Below, piece by piece: positions 17,120 to 25,496 of a stretch of 46,121 nucleotides of DNA. Origin of the DNA: a virus; IMG/VR virus record IMGVR_UViG_3300018429_000062, positions 1 to 46,121 of that record. One strand, given 5' to 3'. A program made the translations under genes and the position numbers. Each line of letters starts with the position of its first letter. Position 1 is the stretch's first letter. The notes beneath the pieces are model-generated. The model had not been told where the DNA came from, did no database searches, and worked only from the letters and a program-made list of their open reading frames with translations.

Positions 17120-18757
17120 CTAGTCTTGCTTCTTCGGCTTGTCTGCGGAATCTGTGGAATCTGCGGATGCGTCCGCCGCCGGCGCAATCGCGCCCGGGCG
17201 CGCGGGCGAGATATCCACTCCCGCAGCTTCAGCCGCGGCGTTCTCAGCTCCCAGCGTCTCAATCACGTCCGTGAATTCCACATTACCCAGTTCCGCCAAC
17301 TCGTCTGTGCGGGTGGTCATGCCGATTGAAATTGCCTTTTCAATCGCCGTGATATCGTCCACCGGTTGCATGTAAGCCCAGCCGCGTGGAATGAACCGCG
17401 GGTTGCTGAGCCGGGCCAAGTCAAGCGGGGAAAGAGCAATCACACCTTCGACCATGCAGCTCTTCAGCCAGGCGAGATAGATTCGGCGCAGGTAGTGAAG
17501 AATCAAAAAGAACTGCAGGCCGCGCCACCAGTCGCGTTCGCCCTGGAGCCCGATGCGCGCCGACGAGAAATTAACTTCCTTCAGATCTGAGGCGAAACTG
17601 AAATAGGCGGGACCGAGCGAGCAGGCGACGCCGTGCAGCATCGCGCTATTAAACGGGCCAAACATTTCGGACGGGTATTTCGGATCGAAGGGGACAAAAT
17701 CATATTCCCCGATAACGTCAAACTGCCCGGGCGCTACTCCGTCCGGCAATTGCGTTCCTCTCAGTCCCTGTCCTTCGGCTTCGCTTGTCTGCGGAAGAAA
17801 GCTCGTGTCGTTGTTGCCAAGGCCAAAGTCGCCAAATTCGTTTTTCTGGTTCTTGAAGAAACCCTGCTTCGAGGCCCCGATGCGCGCCGCAATAATCGCG
17901 GCTTCGTCAAACGAGCCCATGTGCCAGAGCTTCGTCATTGCCGCATGCGCCCAGGGGACGCCGCGCGTCGAAGTGTCGTCACCGCAGTTTTGGTCAAACG
18001 GCAGGAAGGTGTGAATGATTTCTTCCGCCGGCACGGGGGTGCGCTGGCGCACGTTGGGAGTAATTCCGGCGGCCGCGTCATCGGCCGGCGGTGTGAGCCA
18101 ATAGGCGACCGGGCGATCGTTGGAATTTAATTCCACCGACATAATGACCCGATTTCCATTAGGTCGCCGTTCGTTGTAAGTCTCGTCGAGCCAAGCGACG
18201 TCGAGGGGTTTCACTGCGATGCCGTAAGGATTGTCGGCCGGGACCAGGCGCGCGAGTGTTTCGCCGTCGCGCGCAAGCTGGGTCTGAGCCTTCAGAAGAA
18301 TATCGAGCAACGACTGTTGGCCGTTGGCGGAAGCATTTTCCGGGTAAGAGAAAGTGGACCAATGGTCCTGGACTGGGCGGTTTAGTTTTTCGTCTGGTTT
18401 ACCTCGAGGTGTTTTCGCGCGCGCCTGCAGGCGCATGCCGGTAGGGGCGTCGGGCAATTGATCGGAAGCCGGTCCAACGACGTTCACCCGGTTCATCCGG
18501 AGAAACTGAATCATGTAGTCGTTATTGCGGGAGAGTTTGCGGCTGGCATTTCTGAGCACACGCAGGTCGCGGTATATGTGGACCCGCGGCGACGAACCCA
18601 TGTCGAAAAGGAAATCGCGATTGGTGCGAGTTCGGCGGGCAGCCTGGTAATTACGGCTGCCGGTCATCAATTGACGATTGCGGCGATCACGAAGCTGTTC
18701 AGCTTCTCGCTCGCGCAACGCTTCGGGTATGCCCAGGGAAATGAATGAATCCGCCAT
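17120..18757 (-). CDS. Portal protein (lambda gpB-like family)
   Basis: 545 aa. Family landmarks in order: SRNYQAARRTRTNRDFLFDM near the N-terminus, LRNASRKLSRNNDYMIQFLR, the DPI-like PVAYWLTPP segment, VPAEEIIHTFLPFDQNCGDD, RGVPWAHAAMTKLWHMGSFD, AAIIAARIGASKQGFF, then the FSSARIGLQGERDWWRGLQF clip/stem region. This is the lambda-type portal that forms the dodecameric DNA gateway. The C-terminus (about 520-545) is low-complexity (ASADSTDSADKPKKQD) and encoded by repeat-like DNA. It is paired with a gpA-type terminase upstream. Confidence 0.93.
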   Translation of the reverse strand: MADSFISLGIPEALREREAEQLRDRRNRQLMTGSRNYQAARRTRTNRDFLFDMGSSPRVHIYRDLRVLRNASRKLSRNNDYMIQFLRMNRVNVVGPASDQLPDAPTGMRLQARAKTPRGKPDEKLNRPVQDHWSTFSYPENASANGQQSLLDILLKAQTQLARDGETLARLVPADNPYGIAVKPLDVAWLDETYNERRPNGNRVIMSVELNSNDRPVAYWLTPPADDAAAGITPNVRQRTPVPAEEIIHTFLPFDQNCGDDTSTRGVPWAHAAMTKLWHMGSFDEAAIIAARIGASKQGFFKNQKNEFGDFGLGNNDTSFLPQTSEAEGQGLRGTQLPDGVAPGQFDVIGEYDFVPFDPKYPSEMFGPFNSAMLHGVACSLGPAYFSFASDLKEVNFSSARIGLQGERDWWRGLQFFLILHYLRRIYLAWLKSCMVEGVIALSPLDLARLSNPRFIPRGWAYMQPVDDITAIEKAISIGMTTRTDELAELGNVEFTDVIETLGAENAAAEAAGVDISPARPGAIAPAADASADSTDSADKPKKQD

Positions 18758-18810
18758 CGCCGGGCAGAGTAGGGGCTGGTGAGTTGGTTTTTTGTGGGAG
18801 AGGAAAGCCG

Positions 18811-18945
18811 GTCCGCAGATTACGCAGATTACGCAGAGGCCATTGCCCGATTTCTGGTCTCAGCTGAGACGAAGAAACAAGCAATCTTTTTCAGTACACT
18901 TCTGTGTAATCTGTGTAATCTGCGGAATCTGCGGAATCTGCGGAT
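18811..18945. repeat. Inverted blocks of ATCTGCG-type heptamers
   Basis: In the 193-bp gap between the portal and gpW-like genes, 18811-18838 reads CGCAGATTA repeats and 18903-18945 reads the complementary orientation (TAATCTG, GGAATCTGC). The two blocks could fold into a long imperfect stem. No gene is supported here. Confidence 0.7.
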
Positions 18946-18950
18946 AGCTC

Positions 18951-19502
18951 CTAAAATCTTACGTTGATCTTGGGGAAGAAGTCCCCGCCTTCATTAACGC
19001 GTTTCATGCGTCGTTCAGAATTCACCACGCCAGACCAGTAGCCGATCGCCTTGAGAATTTCAGTGTGAGACTCAAACTGCATTTGCCGGCCGGCGATCGT
19101 GTAGGTTCCCTGGATTAGGGACGCCTTTGTTTTCGAGAGCGTAATTAATGCGGCGAGAACCTGCTCGGCGTCGGAGCGTGTGTCGAGTGCTCCTGCGGCG
19201 GGTTTGGCTTTGATAACGAGTTGCTGATCGACGAGGTAGTATTTCTCGATTCCCAGTTCCACCCAACCGACGAGGCGATATGTGCCGGCGGTCTTATCGC
19301 TGGAAGTGCTCGAAATAGTGATTAGAAAATCGTCGCCGTCAGCCGTGGCTGTGACGTCGATCCCGGTGGCATCCGGACCGCGGAGGGCATACTTCAGCAA
19401 CCAGCCGTCGCCCGCCGGATAGTCCTCAAGCGACTTAGACCACGACACCGTCGCGCCGGCGATGAATGTGCGGGGTTCGTAGGTTGGTACGTCTTTTGAC
19501 AT
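18951..19502 (-). CDS. Head completion protein with gpW-like C-terminus
   Basis: 183 aa. The N-terminal half looks like an Ig-like beta domain (RTFIAGATVSWSKSLEDYPA, GDDFLITISSTSSDKTAGTY, EKYYLVDQQLVIKAKP). The C-terminal half (LDTRSDAEQVLAALITLSKT, QGTYTIAGRQMQFESHTEIL, ERRMKRVNEGG) resembles small gpW-type head-tail connectors, with helices around a beta hairpin and a basic end. Proteins of this two-part architecture are common between the lambda-type terminase and portal, as here. The connector role is inferred. Confidence 0.65.
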   Translation of the reverse strand: MSKDVPTYEPRTFIAGATVSWSKSLEDYPAGDGWLLKYALRGPDATGIDVTATADGDDFLITISSTSSDKTAGTYRLVGWVELGIEKYYLVDQQLVIKAKPAAGALDTRSDAEQVLAALITLSKTKASLIQGTYTIAGRQMQFESHTEILKAIGYWSGVVNSERRMKRVNEGGDFFPKINVRF

Positions 19503-19507
19503 GGAGG

Positions 19508-20092
19508 TTAAGGAACAAGCACGTTAGCAACCGGGACGCCGTTGGTGTCTGTGAGATAGCCGAAGACGTCGACTTTGCACGTAAGAAAGGAGCCGTGCGG
19601 ATTGAGGACCTTGAGCCCCAGCACTTCGGCGGCAGTTCCAACCGTGGGACTGGGATTCATAAGGTTCGCAGCGTTCGGAATGTCAGCGATGTTTAGATTG
19701 AGCGCTTGCGCGGTACCGAGAGATCCAGCAGTGTTAAAATCGACTGAGGCAACATCACTAACTCCACCGTCCCATCCAATGCTAAAGGCAGCGGTGCCCG
19801 GAGAACCCGACGATTTGTGCATCACGATATTCGTTAGGACAGCTCTTCGACTGGCGGGACAGGTATAGAGAGGCTGTTTAGCCTCTGTGTCTTCGTTGAG
19901 GTTACCCAGTGTCGAGGAAAGCAGGATCGGCATCGTGCCCGTGTTGGTCGCTGGGATCGTTGCCGCAACAGCGTTCAGCTCAGCTTGTGTGGCCACCTCT
20001 ACTCCAGAGGCTTCCGGTAGAGCAGCCCAGAGTTGAGCGAGAGTTAAGCCAAAGCGGCGATGTAGCCAGGCAGCGAGTGTTTCAGCAGACAT
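19508..20092 (-). CDS. Putative virion protein between terminase and head genes
   Basis: 194 aa, not recognised. A short helical start (SAETLAAWLHRRFGLTLAQL) is followed by beta-rich, Ser/Thr/Asn-rich sequence (TCPASRRAVLTNIVMHKSSG, VSDVASVDFNTAGSLGTAQA, SFLTCKVDVFGYL) like phage surface or decoration proteins. It is translated just upstream of the gpW-like gene (5-bp gap) and follows the large terminase gene. It could be a head fibre or decoration protein. No catalytic motif seen. Confidence 0.55.
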   Translation of the reverse strand: MSAETLAAWLHRRFGLTLAQLWAALPEASGVEVATQAELNAVAATIPATNTGTMPILLSSTLGNLNEDTEAKQPLYTCPASRRAVLTNIVMHKSSGSPGTAAFSIGWDGGVSDVASVDFNTAGSLGTAQALNLNIADIPNAANLMNPSPTVGTAAEVLGLKVLNPHGSFLTCKVDVFGYLTDTNGVPVANVLVP

Positions 20093-20147
20093 AATGGAAA
20101 TTCCCCCAGCGCGGCACTATGAGGCAGCGCGAGTTCGTTTTTTGGCC

Positions 20148-22406
20148 TTAGAACCGAGTGCCGAAGTTGCGCCCGCGGCGGCGGGGACGAGTTTCGGGTT
20201 TCGAGTTTCGAGTTTCGGGTTCGGAGTCGGCTGAAGGCGAAACTTGCTGGTGGATTTCATCGCAACGGTAGCTATGAGCGAGCTGGCCGCTTTCGTGAGT
20301 TTCGTAGTTTCCTTCGGCGGCAAGCGTGCAGCCCTGACAGCAGAAATCGAAACCGAGCCGGGTTATGCGATCACAGTCTGGCTTGTCGCAGCGTTTCCAG
20401 CCTGGGGGAATTGGGAAGGGGATCGGGCGTCGGGTGGCGGGCGCCGGTTCGGATTCAGCAGGGGCAAGCCCGCCTTCCTCACCCCGAGACATTCCATCTT
20501 GAGTTGGTTCTTCCTGCAGATCTGTTTCATCCGCGTTGATCTGTGGCTCCTTGAATGTCGGCTGGCGGTTATTGGCACGATTCGCAAACTGCCCCGCCAG
20601 CCAAAGCAGATTCGGATTAATGATCGCCAGAGCGCAGCGCGCGTAAACCCAGGTGTCGAGCGCCTCGTTGCGCATGCCGGGTTTAAGAGGTTCATACGCG
20701 CGGACAATCCGGCGGCCACTCTTAACCGGGATCTTATGTTCGCTGAGTATCTGGCGGAAGTAAGCTTCGTCGAACCTGATTTCTTCGATCGGGAAATGGA
20801 CGAATCCGGGCCCGGCTTCAGCCACGCGCAGGCCTGCGTAAATAATGTCCTTCGCCGCGTTTGTTCCCAGGCTGTAAAGCTTCACCGGCGGACGGCCCCA
20901 GAGAGTTGGCTTGCTAATGAGCGGCGCCGTGTAACTACTTGAGCCCTTAATCGCGAATATTCGCAGCCCGCGATTCTCGCGGCAAAATCTTCTGACGTGG
21001 TCCGGCTGGAAACCGGTATCGATGCAGCTAATCGCAATTCGCAAGTCGCCGCCGTCCTCATAAGGAAACTTTCGGAGCAGCTCGAGCTTCAGCCGGTTCC
21101 AGGTTTCAGCGTGCAGCGGATCGCCCTCGATGATGATGTGATCAATTGCCCAGCACTCGTTGTTGAGTCCCCATCCCCACACCGCCAGTTCAATCCGGTT
21201 TCCCTGGACGTCAATCCCACCCGTCAACAACAAGACTCCTCGCGGGACGAGGCCGTAATAATTCTCGCGACGCTCCCGGAGTGTTTTTGTTTCGACTTTG
21301 GTGTCGTCATCCTGCCAGCCTTGAGCTTTTGAGGTGTTAACCCAAACCTTCAGCTCATTCTTGTCGCCGCTACGCTTCGCTTTGAGGAAGAGTTTGACGA
21401 CGTGCAACCAGGTGGCGTTTGGGAAAGGCGAATAGAGTTTGTTGAGGTGGAAACCGGCGATTCCTTCACAAGGCCTCTCGGCGAGCCAATGACCTCCCGT
21501 CAACATTTCCGGCTTGAAGTCCTCCTCGATTGTGCACCCATTTTTTTCGCATAGGTACCAGGCTTCTTTCGGATTCTCGCCTTCCCATCGAACCTGCTCC
21601 CAGCGCAAGTGCTGATAGTGGTGACACCGGGGACGAGGGCATCTCAGGAAGTAACGCCGCTTGTCGCTGTCCTCGTATTCGCGTTCGATGGGCGAGAACC
21701 GCGGCGCGTCGATCGGGGAGCCTGGCGGCGGCTCCGGCCGATTGCGCGGAGTGGATAGGAGAAAGACCAGGCGGTCCTCAAAGGTTTCAGTGCGCAGCAC
21801 AACTATGTCGACATAGTTTCCCTCGGGCGTGGGTAGGTAGGCGTCCATCTCATCGCATATGACCACTTCGCGCGGGCGAGATGAGCCAGTAGCGGCCGAC
21901 GTCGCCCATCCAAGCGACAGATGCGCACCGGGAAACTTCTTTGCCTTGATGGTGTTGCCGGAGTCGCGCGTGCGCGCGTCTTTGCTCAGTGCTTTGAGCA
22001 CCGGCGTGTCGCGAATCATCGTCGCCAGGCTTTCGGTCGACCAGGCTTTAACCTTGTCTTCGTTTTCAGCCGTGTAGTGAATGCTTGAAGGCTTGGCGTA
22101 GATCCGATGGAGAATGACGTTGTTGGCTACTTCTGTTCCGGCAATCTGGTTTGGCTTTACAAAGACGACCTTCCAGATTGTCGGATCCGAACAGCAATCC
22201 ATGATCTCCCGCAGGTAAGGAACGAAATCCGTTGACCATGGTCCGGGTCGGGCGGAGCGTTCGGGCGCCAGCACACGGTATTTGTCAGCGCACTCGGAGA
22301 CCGTGATCGAGGAATCCGGAATGCCGATCTTGGCGGCGGCGAAGAAGAGCTCCGTAAGAAGCGCCTGTTGCTGCGATTGCAGACCGATGATCCCGTTGCC
22401 GCTCAT
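20148..22406 (-). CDS. Terminase large subunit (lambda gpA-like)
   Basis: 752 aa. The ATPase shows VVFVKPNQIAGTEVANN, the gpA family's deviant Walker A, and VVICDEMDAY, Walker B. The nuclease half shows LLTGGIDVQGNRIELAVWGW, ISCIDTGFQPDHVRRFCREN and the C-terminal NEALDTWVYARCALAI. An added tail carries a Cys/His segment (CDKPDCDRITRLGFDFCCQG, then HESGQLAHSYRC) likely to bind zinc. It ends with a heptamer-repeat-encoded stretch (ETRNSKPETRPRRRG, 20188-20225). Packages DNA together with the small subunit encoded just upstream (4-bp ATGA-type overlap at 22403-22406). Confidence 0.94.
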   Translation of the reverse strand: MSGNGIIGLQSQQQALLTELFFAAAKIGIPDSSITVSECADKYRVLAPERSARPGPWSTDFVPYLREIMDCCSDPTIWKVVFVKPNQIAGTEVANNVILHRIYAKPSSIHYTAENEDKVKAWSTESLATMIRDTPVLKALSKDARTRDSGNTIKAKKFPGAHLSLGWATSAATGSSRPREVVICDEMDAYLPTPEGNYVDIVVLRTETFEDRLVFLLSTPRNRPEPPPGSPIDAPRFSPIEREYEDSDKRRYFLRCPRPRCHHYQHLRWEQVRWEGENPKEAWYLCEKNGCTIEEDFKPEMLTGGHWLAERPCEGIAGFHLNKLYSPFPNATWLHVVKLFLKAKRSGDKNELKVWVNTSKAQGWQDDDTKVETKTLRERRENYYGLVPRGVLLLTGGIDVQGNRIELAVWGWGLNNECWAIDHIIIEGDPLHAETWNRLKLELLRKFPYEDGGDLRIAISCIDTGFQPDHVRRFCRENRGLRIFAIKGSSSYTAPLISKPTLWGRPPVKLYSLGTNAAKDIIYAGLRVAEAGPGFVHFPIEEIRFDEAYFRQILSEHKIPVKSGRRIVRAYEPLKPGMRNEALDTWVYARCALAIINPNLLWLAGQFANRANNRQPTFKEPQINADETDLQEEPTQDGMSRGEEGGLAPAESEPAPATRRPIPFPIPPGWKRCDKPDCDRITRLGFDFCCQGCTLAAEGNYETHESGQLAHSYRCDEIHQQVSPSADSEPETRNSKPETRPRRRGRNFGTRF
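20188..20225. repeat. Heptamer repeat block in terminase C-terminus
   Basis: Units CGAGTTT / CGGGTTT / CGAGTTT / CGGGTTC repeat and encode ETRNSKPETR-like residues at the end of the large terminase. Confidence 0.7.
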
Positions 22407-23152
22407 TTGGCAAACTTCCCCGGGTCAGCGCGGAACTCTCCGAATATCTTCCGGAAATCACGGCGGAGGGCGGAGCTAACTTCTTTGGTGGTTTTAAGCT
22501 TGTGGATTCGCGGTGCTGCGGTGGTCGGATAAGTGTCGAACCGGGTGTAGAGACCTTTCAGCAGGAGGCCGAAGTATTCGCAGGCCTCGGTGAAGTCGAC
22601 CGCGCGGCCTTTGAGCTTGTCCAGTTTGAAGCGCTTGGTCTCTTTGCTTATCTGGGCGTCTTCCAAGCGCACGTCGCCGAGTTTCGGGTTGCCGATTTCC
22701 TCTTCGAGAATGGATTCCAGTTGCGGGGTCAGCTCATACTCTTTGAGCTTCTCGCGTTCCCGGAAGGGTTTTATTTTGTGCTTGCGGACGTATTTGAGGA
22801 TGACTGCGCGGTCGCAGTCGAAGTCCTGGGCGAGCTCACTCGTGTTCCGGATCGGGTAGCCAGAAGGGGAGAGTTCCGGGGCCGCGGAATTCCCCGCCGC
22901 GGAAACGTCGATCGGTGGATTCTTCGATTGGCCGGCTGGAGATGGGACTGCGGGCGCGTCCCGCCCGCTCTTTTCGTCTTTCCCTTTTTCTTTTTCGGGG
23001 ACCCGGTCGCTATCGCGCTCGGTTCCTGACTTCTTCTTCGGTTTCGTCTTCCATGTCTTCTCCGTTTGAGTCTTCGCCGATTGCTCGCGCGAGCCGGACT
23101 TCCTCGGCTGCTTTGGCGAGCTGGCGGAAGTAGGGCCGCGCCTGTCGGGCAT
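22403..23152 (-). CDS. Terminase small subunit candidate (Nu1-like), start uncertain
   Basis: 249 aa from the ATG at 23152; a start at 23209 would give 268. The folded part begins at about residue 100: NTSELAQDFDCDRAVILKYV is a winged-helix/excisionase-like DNA-binding helix pair, followed by long charged helices (ERNK-rich) and AVDFTEACEYFGLLLKGLYT. The position immediately before gpA fits the Nu1 role of recognising the packaging site. The first about 100 residues are low-complexity, and up to 23010 they share DNA with another gene in a different frame (23010-23219). No in-frame ATG, GTG or TTG exists after that gene's stop, so either the overlap is genuinely dual-coding or an unusual start or frameshift is used. 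Confidence 0.62.
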   Translation of the reverse strand: MPDRRGPTSASSPKQPRKSGSREQSAKTQTEKTWKTKPKKKSGTERDSDRVPEKEKGKDEKSGRDAPAVPSPAGQSKNPPIDVSAAGNSAAPELSPSGYPIRNTSELAQDFDCDRAVILKYVRKHKIKPFREREKLKEYELTPQLESILEEEIGNPKLGDVRLEDAQISKETKRFKLDKLKGRAVDFTEACEYFGLLLKGLYTRFDTYPTTAAPRIHKLKTTKEVSSALRRDFRKIFGEFRADPGKFAK

Positions 23153-23219
23153 AGAATTGTTCGAGGTGCTCCCGCTCGCGTCTGAGGTTCTTGAGTCTTT
23201 TCCTCTCATTCATGGTCAT
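23010..23219 (-). CDS. Small charged coiled-coil protein upstream of terminase
   Basis: 69 aa: a basic start (NERKRLKNLRREREHLEQFY), RQLAKAAEEVRLARAIGED, then an acidic stretch. It is almost certainly helical. Its ATG overlaps the stop of the preceding gene (ATGA at 23216-23219), which supports real translation by coupling. It shares its DNA with the N-terminus of the small terminase reading in another frame. Function unknown; a packaging or DNA-binding accessory role is possible from location. Confidence 0.62.
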   Translation of the reverse strand: MTMNERKRLKNLRREREHLEQFYARQARPYFRQLAKAAEEVRLARAIGEDSNGEDMEDETEEEVRNRAR

Positions 23220-23368
23220 CCCAGGCGGGCGAGTTTTCGTTCGCGCTTCCGAATGCGTTGAGCCATGCGGGCATTTTTCCAGCGAGCGTAGCGCCCGCCG
23301 CAGCCGTCAAGGTCGGGGGCTATTGGCTTTCGGTTGTGCCTCATCCAGAAAACCAGGTAGTCGCTCAT
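23216..23368 (-). CDS. 50-aa basic protein, translationally coupled
   Basis: 50 aa. It begins MSDYLVFWMRHNRKPIAPDL and ends ARMAQRIRKRERKLARLG, strongly basic. Both ends overlap neighbours by ATGA (23365-23368 upstream, 23216-23219 downstream), so three short genes form a coupled chain leading into the terminase. Not recognised. The density of Arg and Lys suggests nucleic-acid binding, but this is inference. Confidence 0.6.
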   Translation of the reverse strand: MSDYLVFWMRHNRKPIAPDLDGCGGRYARWKNARMAQRIRKRERKLARLG

Positions 23369-23592
23369 CGCGGAGCCCCGGATCCATGAATAAGCAGACG
23401 GTTAGAGTTGCGTCGACGCCGGCGTCGTTCGGCCTCGGCCTTGATCCTCGCCACGCGGGCGGGTCGACTAGGATCTTCTGCCGATGGAGAAGGGCGTGCC
23501 GAAATTGAAGACGTCCCTGCTCGCCCAGTCTTAAGCAGGCCAAAGAAATTTGCGGCTAGCACCGCTAGGATGTGTGGTTGGCTTTCGGTCAA
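23365..23592 (-). CDS. 75-aa hypothetical protein upstream of terminase genes
   Basis: 75 aa. It opens TESQPHILAVLAANFFGLLK and ends with an arginine run (RIKAEAERRRRRRNSNRLL). The stop overlaps the next start by ATGA (23365-23368). The N-terminal helix recalls short proteins found before terminases in other phages, but no family is named with confidence. Confidence 0.55.
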   Translation of the reverse strand: MTESQPHILAVLAANFFGLLKTGRAGTSSISARPSPSAEDPSRPARVARIKAEAERRRRRRNSNRLLIHGSGAPR

Positions 23593-23621
23593 TTCTCTAC
23601 CTCCGGCGTTCAGACTGGTCT

Positions 23622-24221
23622 TTACCTGGCTGTTTTTATTGCGTCAGCAAAATTCTGCGCGAAGGTGGGACCGAATCTTTGCGTTACCGTCTGCCTGACC
23701 GCCCTCGTCATAGGATCCTTCTTTGGTCGCCGGGTGCTGGGCTTGAGTACGTAGAGCACTTCCAGATCGCCGGGGCGCAATCCACGTCGCCTCACTAAAA
23801 GCCTTTGCCCGGTCCGCGCGGTAACGATGAAAGCGCCCTTACCTATGAGCGACCGCGGACGCTGGCCGGCTCGAATCACTTCCCTGCCGGTGGGGCGAAT
23901 CGCGCGGGTCGGCACGGCCACGCTCGAGCGTCCGGCCGAAGGTACGTGCGTTTCACCTCTTTTGAGTTTGGCCAGGAAGTCGGCGCTGGATTTAACTTCC
24001 GAGGAGAGATCACCCCTCGTGGCCATCTTGATGTGTACGCCCAACGCGTTTTGCGGGAGGTACCACGGCGTGCGGGGCTTCAGCACTTTCTGGATTTCCT
24101 TGACGGCCGCGGTCTGGCCCTGTTTGGCGATTTGCGTGAGTGTCTTCGCCGCGGCGAATACGAGCTGCTTATCGAGGTTCAGCAGACGATTGATGTTTTG
24201 CGAGACGGAGATGGAAATCAT
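23622..24221 (-). CDS. Putative neck / tail completion protein (HK97 gp10-like)
   Basis: 199 aa. The N-terminal helix with AAAKTLTQIAKQGQTAAVKE and the KPRTPWYLPQNALGVHIKMA segment, then a basic beta region (GAFIVTARTGQRLLVRRRGL, LEVLYVLKPSTRRPKKDP) and a helical end (PTFAQNFADAI), resemble HK97 gp10-type and related minor tail proteins. The location, far upstream of the other connector genes, is unusual. ATG at 24221 directly follows the TAA of the preceding gene. Function inferred only. Confidence 0.52.
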   Translation of the reverse strand: MISISVSQNINRLLNLDKQLVFAAAKTLTQIAKQGQTAAVKEIQKVLKPRTPWYLPQNALGVHIKMATRGDLSSEVKSSADFLAKLKRGETHVPSAGRSSVAVPTRAIRPTGREVIRAGQRPRSLIGKGAFIVTARTGQRLLVRRRGLRPGDLEVLYVLKPSTRRPKKDPMTRAVRQTVTQRFGPTFAQNFADAIKTAR

Positions 24222-24437
24222 TTACGCTCGCTCCCACGTGTGCAGCCCCCCGCCAGATTGGCTGCCGAACAACCTCCGGACTGTGTTGTCGATGAACTGC
24301 GGACGAATGTTGCCCGTGTCGATTACCAGGAACCAGGGTGGCGAATTCTCGCCAGTGGAAGTCACAACTATGCGCACGACCGGCCGAGGCGGAACGCGCG
24401 CGGAACTCGAAACGTTTGGAGTTGGCACCAGGGCCAT
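24222..24437 (-). CDS. 71-aa hypothetical protein with palindrome-encoded N-terminus
   Basis: 71 aa. Residues 5-12 (PTPNVSSS) are encoded by an exact copy of the 20-bp palindrome (24404-24423). The remainder (RPVVRIVVTSTGENSPPWFL, NIRPQFIDNTVRRLFGS) looks like a small beta-alpha fold. The start abuts the upstream stop (TAAATG), and its own TAA abuts the next ATG, so it belongs to a coupled chain. Function unknown. Confidence 0.5.
   Translation of the reverse strand: MALVPTPNVSSSARVPPRPVVRIVVTSTGENSPPWFLVIDTGNIRPQFIDNTVRRLFGSQSGGGLHTWERA
24404..24423. repeat. 20-bp palindrome, copy 2
   Basis: Exact match to AACTCGAAACGTTTGGAGTT, here inside the N-terminal coding sequence of the 71-aa gene, where it reads PTPNVSSS on the minus strand. 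Confidence 0.8.
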
Positions 24438-24878
24438 TTACTTCTTCAAGCGCACGTTTACCGAGTGCTTGTGTTTGAATTTCGCGAGCTTCTTCACCAC
24501 CGCCGCTGGGAGGAACTTGTCCGTTGGGCTGATTAGCACCTTGAGACAACTATAGAAAGTCGCGTTGCGCTTGGCGGTTGGCACGGCCCTCAGAAAGTCC
24601 TCGGCGCTAATCTCGCGGCAGCCGTTGTCCTTCACTTCCGCAACAGCACCGCCGCAGTCTACCTGGGACACGGCAACGGTCTCGCCGTCGGCAGAGATGC
24701 CGACCTTCAAGCGCGCGCCGATGGTCGCCTCCAGCGTGGCCATCCTTTCGTAAAGCGGATCCAGCTTTAGCGCGGCCTCGTTTTCGAGCTTTAGAGCGCG
24801 CTGCTTCAGACGCTCCCATTCGGCAAGCGCGGGTTCGACACTCTTGATGATTCTGGTGGCAGTGTTCATGGCGGGCAT
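24438..24878 (-). CDS. 146-aa hypothetical helical protein
   Basis: 146 aa. The N-terminal two thirds is coiled-coil-like (PALAEWERLKQRALKLENEA, ERMATLEATIG), then a small domain with ISAEDFLRAVPTAKRNATFY and a basic tail (KKLAKFKHKHSVNVRLKK). The first ATG lies within a hairpin (24871-24889), and a second ATG at 24869 may be the true start. It is followed by TAAATG coupling to the next gene. A DNA-binding or nuclease-inhibitor-like role is conceivable but unsupported. Confidence 0.55.
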   Translation of the reverse strand: MPAMNTATRIIKSVEPALAEWERLKQRALKLENEAALKLDPLYERMATLEATIGARLKVGISADGETVAVSQVDCGGAVAEVKDNGCREISAEDFLRAVPTAKRNATFYSCLKVLISPTDKFLPAAVVKKLAKFKHKHSVNVRLKK

Positions 24879-24889
24879 TTTCTGCCCGC
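24871..24889 (-). promoter_or_regulatory. Start-codon hairpin GCGGGCA-loop-TGCCCGC
   Basis: A perfect 7-bp stem with a 5-nt loop (GAAAA on the coding strand) covers the first possible start codon of the 146-aa gene. It could hide the ribosome entry site. Confidence 0.4.
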
Positions 24890-24894
24890 GGAGA

Positions 24895-25251
24895 TTAGTT
24901 TTTGCGGAATATGAGAAAGGTGATTGTCGGCACGAGAAACTGCAGGGTCCCCAGGATGCCGATTGCGATCCAAATCATGCGACGGGTCCAGTCGACCTTT
25001 TCTGTCAGGCCGGACATTTCGGTTTTCTTTTCGCCCAGCTCTTCCTTGGTAGTTTTCTGGTGCTCCTCCAGAGCTTTTCGCAAGATGTCTAAGTCGCCGT
25101 AGCCGGCCTTTTCCTGCGCCAGGCGATCAATTCGAGCGGAGAGGGCGGTCCGAGTCTCCTGAAGCATCGACGACAAGTTGTCCACTTTGGTGTCGATGCG
25201 AATCAGGAGATCGTGATCTGAGGTGTTCGCGGGCGTTGTTCGTGGTCCCAT
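24895..25251 (-). CDS. XhlA-like membrane protein (holin-associated candidate)
   Basis: 118 aa. A soluble N-terminal part with SDHDLLIRIDTKVDNLSSML and heptad-like charged helix (about 20-85) leads to a single C-terminal transmembrane segment (about 92-114, MIWIAIGILGTLQFLVPTIT). This architecture matches XhlA/haemolysin-type proteins coded beside phage holins and endolysins. No endolysin gene is seen next to it, so lysis genes may lie outside the window, or the function may be different. Confidence 0.62.
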   Translation of the reverse strand: MGPRTTPANTSDHDLLIRIDTKVDNLSSMLQETRTALSARIDRLAQEKAGYGDLDILRKALEEHQKTTKEELGEKKTEMSGLTEKVDWTRRMIWIAIGILGTLQFLVPTITFLIFRKN

Positions 25252-25262
25252 CGGAGCCGCCT

Positions 25263-25496
25263 TTACGCAGGGTTAGCGTCAAGCCATTCCTGGGACAGTC
25301 GCACGTTGAGTTCGAGCGCTTGCCTTAGATTTTTGAGGTTGTCACTGCCGACAGCAACGAGCACCTGCCCGCCGATACTGCAGAGATTGCCGGCCAGGTC
25401 GTCAGTTCCCTTTGCATCCGGGTCAAGAGCTTTCAAAGTTTGACCGACGCCCGACAGCTGACTACCGGCGATGAGATAAATAATCTTCTTGTTCAT
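25263..25496 (-). CDS. 77-aa hypothetical protein
   Basis: 77 aa from the ATG at 25496; a longer TTG reading exists, but AAAGG lies 8 bp before this ATG. The sequence NKKIIYLIAGSQLSGVGQTL, LCSIGGQVLVAVGSDNLKNL, ELNVRLSQEWLDA is compact and mixed alpha/beta. It precedes the XhlA-like gene in transcription order. Not recognised. Confidence 0.55.
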   Translation of the reverse strand: MNKKIIYLIAGSQLSGVGQTLKALDPDAKGTDDLAGNLCSIGGQVLVAVGSDNLKNLRQALELNVRLSQEWLDANPA

